Below, piece after piece: positions 6,593 through 10,795 of a stretch of 10,795 bases of DNA; the stretch's first letter is position 1, and each line of letters begins with the position of its first letter. This DNA is from Candidatus Aminicenantota bacterium. GTDB taxonomy: Bacteria; Acidobacteriota; Aminicenantia; Aminicenantales; Aminicenantaceae. The DNA lies in contig JAUXEH010000079.1 in assembly GCA_030620655.1 (NCBI GenBank), forward strand, positions 1-10,795. Reading direction: 5' to 3'. A program made the translations under genes and the position numbers. Under the pieces are notes generated by a model. It was not told the DNA's origin. It saw nothing but the letters and a program-made list of their open reading frames with translations, and ran no database searches.

Positions 6593-7756
6593 ATGACATC
6601 GAAGCAGCGTTTTTTGGCTGCGCTCGAGCGCAGGGAGCCGGACCGGCTGCCCGTGACCAGTCATCATGTCATGCCCTATTTCCTCGAGACCTATATGGGG
6701 GGAGCCTCCGCGCAGGAATTTTTCGATGTTTTTGGCCTGGACCCCATCGAGTGGGTGGACGCCCGCATGCCCGATACGACCAGGGGGGACTACCTCGACC
6801 CCCTTCATGAGGGCGCCGGTTACTGGGAGTCGCCCCGCATGTGTTCCAGCCAATGGAGGATCGAGCGTGCCGAGATCCCGGATCCCAGATACCGCACGGT
6901 CCGCTACACCGTACACACACCCAAGGCGCCGCTGTCCACGGTCCTCCAGAACGATGCCCACACGGCCTGGGTCACGGAGCGCCTGGTCAAGCATAAAAAC
7001 GACATCGACATCATCGCGGAATTTGCCCCGGCCCCGGTCTGTGATGTCGATCTGGTCAATGCGCGCGCCGAAGCCTTCGGCGAACGCGGCCTGATCCGCG
7101 GCTCGATCCCCAGCTTCGACATCTACGGCCAGCCCGGGTGCTGGCAGGACGCGGCCGTGCTCTTCGGGATCGAGGCCCTCATCCTCCAGACCTTCGATGA
7201 TCCGGAGTGGGTTCATGCCTTCCTAGGCATCCTGCGGGAGCGGAAGGCCCGCTACATCCGGACCATGCCGGGCGCACGCTTCGACCTCCTGGAACTGGGC
7301 GGAGGCGACGCCTCCTCCACGGTCATCTCCCCGCAGATCTTCGACACGTTCGTGGCCCCTTATGATGCCGTCCTCATCCAGGAGGCCCATGCCGCCGGCC
7401 AGTGCATCGCCTACCACACCTGCGGCGGCATGATGCCTCTCCTGGGGGCCATCGCCGACATGGGGCCGGAAGCGGCCGAGACCTTCACCCCCCCGGCCAT
7501 GGGCGGCGACACGGACCTGGCCGAGGCCAAACACCGCATCGGGGACCGCCTGTGCCTGATCGGCGGGTTCGACCAGTTCCACTTCTTCACGGGCTGCACA
7601 CCCGAGGACACCCGGAAAGAAGTGCGCCGCTGTTTCGAAGCCGCCGGCGAGGGGGGTGGCTTCATCCTCTCGCCCTCCGACCATTTCTTCGATGCCGAGA
7701 TCGAGCTTCTGCACGCCTATGCCGAGGAGGCCCGCAGCTGCACGTATTCGATTTAG
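6593..7756 (+). CDS. Uroporphyrinogen decarboxylase (UroD/MtaA/CmuA) superfamily protein
   Basis: The 387-residue protein has the UroD-fold layout: an N-terminal TSKQRFLAALERREPDRLP start (2-20), typical of UroD-like rather than true HemE proteins; a middle IRGSIPSFDIYGQPG segment (168-182); the HTCGG motif (H275, C277); and a C-terminal LSPSDHFFD region (359-367). In the methyltransferases MtaA and CmuA, His-x-Cys plus a later Cys bind zinc. Here the later position appears to be D363, so the site may be altered. The gene closes the kinase-isomerase operon; AGGAG at 6584-6588 sits 4 nt before ATG 6593, and the gap to the isomerase is 21 bp. True heme synthesis is unlikely given this context and divergence. 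A role in sugar or methyl-group metabolism is open; the substrate is unknown. Confidence 0.88.
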   Translation: MTSKQRFLAALERREPDRLPVTSHHVMPYFLETYMGGASAQEFFDVFGLDPIEWVDARMPDTTRGDYLDPLHEGAGYWESPRMCSSQWRIERAEIPDPRYRTVRYTVHTPKAPLSTVLQNDAHTAWVTERLVKHKNDIDIIAEFAPAPVCDVDLVNARAEAFGERGLIRGSIPSFDIYGQPGCWQDAAVLFGIEALILQTFDDPEWVHAFLGILRERKARYIRTMPGARFDLLELGGGDASSTVISPQIFDTFVAPYDAVLIQEAHAAGQCIAYHTCGGMMPLLGAIADMGPEAAETFTPPAMGGDTDLAEAKHRIGDRLCLIGGFDQFHFFTGCTPEDTRKEVRRCFEAAGEGGGFILSPSDHFFDAEIELLHAYAEEARSCTYSI

Positions 7757-7765
7757 ACGGCTGCC

Positions 7766-10216
7766 CTATGTCTCGTCGCTTATTCCGGTTTCTCGGACCT
7801 TGCCGTTCCTTGAAACCCGGAGTGTTTTGATCTCCAGAGGCCGAATCTTGCCCTCGTAGGCAGTTTCGAGTCCCTGCACATCGAGCTTGATCTTCGAGCG
7901 CATCCCCGCGGCCTCCTGGATCCGCATGACCATGCCCTTCCCATCCCGGGTGGGTTTGAGGGCCAGAAGGCGGACGTTCTCAGGCTTGAGGGACAGGATT
8001 GCATGAGACGCCTGAAAGGATCGCGGCTCCTTGGGTTTCCCTCTAGACTTGAAATCCGAGCCGAACGGCCAGTGCGCCAGAGCATAGGGCGGTGAAGAGA
8101 GGCTGTCTGCCAGTGCGGGCAGTTCCCTCCGGACTTTGGAGGTTTCGCCCAGTATGACCAGCAGCCGGACGTTATGCATCCCCTGGTCCATGTATTTCCG
8201 GGCGGGGAAAGACTCGAGCTCGAAGCCCTGCTCGTGACAGTAGGCCGCGCTGCGCAGGACCGAGAGGCGCAGCTCGCCGTGCTTTAAGTCAAAGCCGTGC
8301 ATGCCTGCATGGGCAACTCCCAGGGAGGTCCTCCTGCCGGCAACAACCCCGTCCAGTCTCAGCCAGCGGCCGTGCACATGTTCCTGTCCGTCCCCCGGCC
8401 GCTGCGCAGCCCCTCCCGGGATCTCGCAGGCCGCATGTTCGCTCCCCAGAACCGTGGGCAGGGAGAGTTTCAGGCGCTTCCGTTCCTCGTTCCAGTGTAT
8501 CCTCAGGCGGTACTCGAGGATCGGCCGGCCGGACCAGGCGATCGTATGCATCACGATGCGGCTCGATCCGGAACGGAACACGGATTCGTAGATGGTACGG
8601 ATCCCCATCCGTTCGACGACGCCCGCACTCCCCGGTACCAGACGGAACCTGTCCGCTCCCTCTCTGTAGGCGGAGCGGTCCGTGCCCCAGGAGTCGGCCG
8701 TGTCTTTGATCACCAGCGGCCGCATCAGCGGACCGGACAGGACCTGGCAGCCGGGCGCGGCCGAAAGCTTTTCCACCAGCCCGCTCTTCCGGGAGAAAAG
8801 CAGGTTCAAAGCAGGCTTGCTCCTGTGGGCCGGGGCCCGGCCCTCCCGCACCTCGATGAAATAGCGGGCCACGCCTACGCCTGGAAGCCTGTCCAGGAAC
8901 ACGAGCTTGCGCCGCCAGCCGTTAAAGGGAAGCAGGGCCTCGGGCTGCTCTTCCTGTGAGGGGACTGGTGTGCCATCTGTACGGAACAGGCGGGCATGCC
9001 ATTCCCCGCTCCACTTGGGCCTGTGGTCCAGCATGAACTCCACCTCGATGGGTGTTTTCCCCAGGCCGGGAGTGGTGTTCAGGACCGTGACCGGGATCGC
9101 ATGCTCTTCCGCCGCCCCTTGATTAAGGCCGGCGATGGCCCTCAGCCGGATCTCCCGGGCCGATTCGCTGACGCGGCCGTAGCGGTCCAGGGCATCACGC
9201 TCCGCCGGTTCGATGCACGTGCCCGGCAGGATGTCGTGGAAATCGTTGAAGAGGTGATCCCGCCACGCTTGGGCGAGGCCCTTATTCGGAAAGGGAGTGG
9301 CTGCCGCCCACCAGGCCGCGGCCGCGGCCGCCTCCGCCTGGCGCAGCAGGCCCGCGCTTTCCACGGCCCTGCGCTTGAGCCGGGCCAGGGAGGTGTAGCA
9401 GCCGGTGAACACCTGCTGCAGCCCGCCCTGGAACACGGGGGCGTCCGCACCGGCCTTTTTCACGGCCCGGTAGAAGCGGTCCGGAGTGCTGTGGAAGATC
9501 TTTACCCGGTCTTCCCGTGCGACAAAGCCATCGATACCGGCCAGGTCCTCCTGAGTCGCACCCCCTCCGTGGTCGCCGAGGCCCCAGAATACGGGCACAT
9601 CCCTCTCCAGTTTCAGGGCCAGCTCCACGCCCTCGGCCAGCCTCTGATCGAGGTTGTCATACTCGGTGTGATAGAGGCCCACGGCGATGCGGTAGCACAG
9701 GATCTCGCTGCCGTCGACACCTTGCCAGCGATACAGATCTGAGGGCAGTTCCAGCTGGTCCGGCTGCGGCCGCATGTGGATGTACATCCGATATCCGCTC
9801 TGGACCAGGATCTGGGGCAGCCCCCCGCTGTGCCCGAACGAATCGAAGTTGTAGGCCACCTTGGGGGTGACATGGAAGTGTTTCTTGAAAAAGCTTCGTC
9901 CCTCCTGGATATGCCGGATCAGGGATTCGGTCCCGGGCAGGTTGACGTCCGGCTGCAGGTGCCAGCCGCCGCTTACGGCCCAGCGGCCGGCTTTGACCAG
10001 GCGCTGGATTTCCTCGAAAAGCCGGCGGTCGTGCTCCCTGACCCAGCGATACAGCAGGGCCTCGTTATGGTTAAAGATCAGATCGTTGTGCTCCTGCAGG
10101 AGCGATACGGCCGTACGGAACGTGGACAGGGCTTCGGCACATCCCTCCTCCCACCGCCACTGCCAGACCGGATCCAGATGGGCGTTACAGATCAGATGGA
10201 CGCTTGGCTTTTCCAT
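7766..10216 (-). CDS. GH38 alpha-mannosidase family glycoside hydrolase
   Basis: The 816-residue protein carries the GH38 catalytic domain at about 1-265. Zinc-binding H13 and D15 are in CNAHLDPVWQW, a GGWHLQPDVNLPGTES segment lies at 83-98, and the nucleophile D125 is in YNFDSFGHS. GLGDHGGGATQED follows at 212-224. The helical middle domain ends with FNDFHDILPGT (323-333), supplying H327 and D328, and a C-terminal beta domain starts near residue 375. All catalytic positions appear intact. There is no signal peptide, so it acts in the cytosol on imported mannosides or glycan fragments; GH38 also includes mannosylglycerate hydrolases. It converges with the kinase-isomerase-UroD operon, with 9 bp between stops and no terminator. 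ATG 10216 overlaps by one base the stop of a 40-codon upstream ORF; GAGGA precedes it by 3 nt, so translational coupling is likely. Confidence 0.93.
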   Translation of the reverse strand: MEKPSVHLICNAHLDPVWQWRWEEGCAEALSTFRTAVSLLQEHNDLIFNHNEALLYRWVREHDRRLFEEIQRLVKAGRWAVSGGWHLQPDVNLPGTESLIRHIQEGRSFFKKHFHVTPKVAYNFDSFGHSGGLPQILVQSGYRMYIHMRPQPDQLELPSDLYRWQGVDGSEILCYRIAVGLYHTEYDNLDQRLAEGVELALKLERDVPVFWGLGDHGGGATQEDLAGIDGFVAREDRVKIFHSTPDRFYRAVKKAGADAPVFQGGLQQVFTGCYTSLARLKRRAVESAGLLRQAEAAAAAAWWAAATPFPNKGLAQAWRDHLFNDFHDILPGTCIEPAERDALDRYGRVSESAREIRLRAIAGLNQGAAEEHAIPVTVLNTTPGLGKTPIEVEFMLDHRPKWSGEWHARLFRTDGTPVPSQEEQPEALLPFNGWRRKLVFLDRLPGVGVARYFIEVREGRAPAHRSKPALNLLFSRKSGLVEKLSAAPGCQVLSGPLMRPLVIKDTADSWGTDRSAYREGADRFRLVPGSAGVVERMGIRTIYESVFRSGSSRIVMHTIAWSGRPILEYRLRIHWNEERKRLKLSLPTVLGSEHAACEIPGGAAQRPGDGQEHVHGRWLRLDGVVAGRRTSLGVAHAGMHGFDLKHGELRLSVLRSAAYCHEQGFELESFPARKYMDQGMHNVRLLVILGETSKVRRELPALADSLSSPPYALAHWPFGSDFKSRGKPKEPRSFQASHAILSLKPENVRLLALKPTRDGKGMVMRIQEAAGMRSKIKLDVQGLETAYEGKIRPLEIKTLRVSRNGKVRETGISDET

Positions 10217-10338
10217 TAATCCTCATCCGTGAACAGGATGAGTGAGGGCCATGTGGGTCGAAGCTTGGCTGTCCAGATGCCGCAGGAGCCGATCTGGTCT
10301 TTGACGCTCTCGAATCCGTCTCTTGTGGATTTGCTCAT
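10216..10338 (-). pseudogene. Truncated DUF3795-like ORF, translationally coupled to the GH38 gene
   Basis: A 40-codon ORF starts at ATG 10338 with a strong ribosome site, GGGAGGG, at 10349-10343. Residues 1-22 (ending FESVKDQIGSCGIW) look like the N-terminus of cysteine-rich DUF3795-type proteins, where the next residues are normally CGSC-like. Here the sequence changes at residue 23 to an unrelated hydrophobic tail, and the ORF stops at TAA, which overlaps the GH38 ATG as TAATG. The simplest reading is a deletion that fused the start of a DUF3795 gene to the region just upstream of the mannosidase, leaving a short ORF that feeds ribosomes into GH38. It may still be translated. The family match is from memory of the motif and is the weakest part. 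Confidence 0.6.
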
Positions 10339-10373
10339 ATGTCCCTCCCGTGAACTCCTGATCCTACTGGATT

Positions 10374-10403
10374 ATTCTATCATCCTCTTCTCAGAAATTT
10401 CCA
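10374..10403 (-). promoter_or_regulatory. Candidate promoter for the small ORF and GH38 gene
   Basis: TGGAAA (10403-10398) and TAGAAT (10379-10374) on the minus strand are separated by 18 bp. A start near 10367 would give a leader of about 29 nt to ATG 10338 with the GGGAGGG site inside it. The -35 matches consensus in only four of six positions. It is divergent from the DUF2164-type gene. Confidence 0.35.
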
Positions 10404-10418
10404 TGCTGGGAGGGGAGA

Positions 10419-10724
10419 ATGCAGTATAATAAGGGCGGAATAGGCTTAGAAATCGACACTTTTATTAAAAATCCAGGCAGACCCATGAAGATCGATCTGT
10501 CCGAGGATCGGAAACAGGACGTCCTCAAGATCCTCCAGGAGTTCTACACGGAGGAATTCGACGAGGAACTCAGTTCGCATAGGGCACGGCGGATCCTCGA
10601 TTTCTTTATCAAGTCACTGGGGCCGCCACTCTACAACCAGGCCATCGCCGACGCCCGGGCCTTCATGTCTCAGAAGCTGGATGACCTGGACGCGGAATTC
10701 TACCAGCCCGAGGATAAGGAATGA
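10419..10724 (+). CDS. DUF2164-type small conserved protein
   Basis: The ORF encodes up to 101 residues. From internal Met23 (ATG 10485) it reads MKIDLSEDRKQDVLKILQEF, followed by FTEEF/DEEL-like acidic helices, then RRILDFFIKSLGPPLYNQA and an acidic C-terminus. This matches the pattern of the DUF2164 family, small alpha-helical cytosolic proteins of unknown function usually about 80 residues long. Two starts compete. ATG 10419 has a strong purine-rich site (GGGAGG at 10408-10413), giving an unusual 22-residue N-terminal extension. ATG 10485 matches the usual family start but has only a weak AGG upstream. A TATAAT at 10425-10430, without a good -35, could support the shorter form. The stop is followed 4 nt later by the next ATG, so they probably share a transcript. 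Confidence 0.75.
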   Translation: MQYNKGGIGLEIDTFIKNPGRPMKIDLSEDRKQDVLKILQEFYTEEFDEELSSHRARRILDFFIKSLGPPLYNQAIADARAFMSQKLDDLDAEFYQPEDKE

Positions 10725-10728
10725 CAGG

Positions 10729-10795
10729 ATGCCGATGAAGGAAAACGATATCAATAAATCTGTTGCCGATTCCCTGGAGATGGATACGGGCATGC
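10729..10795 (+). CDS. Start of an unidentified gene, cut by the right edge
   Basis: ATG 10729 opens a frame that stays open to the window end (22 codons, MPMKENDINKSVADSLEM and onward). AAGGA at 10716-10720 lies 8 nt upstream, inside the end of the DUF2164-type gene, so the two are probably in one operon. A second in-frame ATG at 10735 is also possible. The polar start with an LEMDTG segment is reminiscent of some small-molecule methyltransferases, but too little is present to name a function. Confidence 0.5.
   Translation, partial: MPMKENDINKSVADSLEMDTGM

Noticed and set aside
8996..9742. 248-codon plus-strand frame inside the GH38 gene
   Set aside because: No domain or ribosome site; the minus strand here encodes conserved GH38 catalytic and middle domains.

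Overview
The window is bacterial chromosome, roughly 60% GC by eye in the coding parts, with Shine-Dalgarno-led genes and sigma70-type promoters. Several features suggest a Gram-negative, probably anaerobic, uncultured-type lineage such as Candidatus Aminicenantes/Acidobacteriota, or less likely Bacteroidota or Spirochaetota. These are the large two-module FtsX/MacB-like permease with a TPR protein upstream, a UroD-superfamily protein in a sugar cluster, a cytosolic GH38 alpha-mannosidase and a GGGGACAG-type dispersed palindrome. This assignment is an inference from gene style, not a measurement.

Left edge (1-661, minus strand): the 5' part of an AIR-synthase/ThiL/HypE-superfamily gene sits behind a TTGAAC-17-TATAGT promoter, a clear TPP riboswitch aptamer and a probable intrinsic terminator. 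The gene is therefore probably thiamine-controlled. The gene-free stretch 384-857 is occupied by this leader, a 12-bp palindrome and the divergent promoter of the next gene.

Centre-left (720-4912, plus strand): a TTGACA-17-TATATT promoter drives a TPR-repeat, probably membrane-anchored or lipid-anchored protein. It is followed by an 815-aa ABC-type permease with two FtsX modules. No ATPase is encoded here. A long near-perfect palindrome ends this unit and looks like both a terminator and a dispersed REP-like element.

Centre-right (5018-7756, plus strand): a compact operon of a PfkB sugar kinase, a D-lyxose/D-mannose-type cupin isomerase and a UroD-superfamily protein. It converges, with only 9 bp between stop codons, on a minus-strand GH38 alpha-mannosidase (7766-10216). 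Read together, mannosidase, aldose-ketose isomerase and ketose kinase make a plausible intracellular route from mannosides to fructose 6-phosphate. The UroD-like member is the unexplained piece.

Right edge: the GH38 gene is preceded by, and overlaps by one base (TAATG), a 40-codon ORF. The ORF's first 22 residues look like the start of a DUF3795-type protein, so it is probably a truncated gene whose leader now serves the mannosidase. Divergent from it lies a DUF2164-type small protein, followed by the first 22 codons of another gene.

I see no tRNA, rRNA, CRISPR array, complete insertion sequence or phage gene. The window looks mostly like ordinary metabolism. The most worthwhile leads are the riboswitch-controlled AIRS-like gene, the truncated coupled leader ORF, the UroD-like protein in the sugar operon and the composite palindrome.
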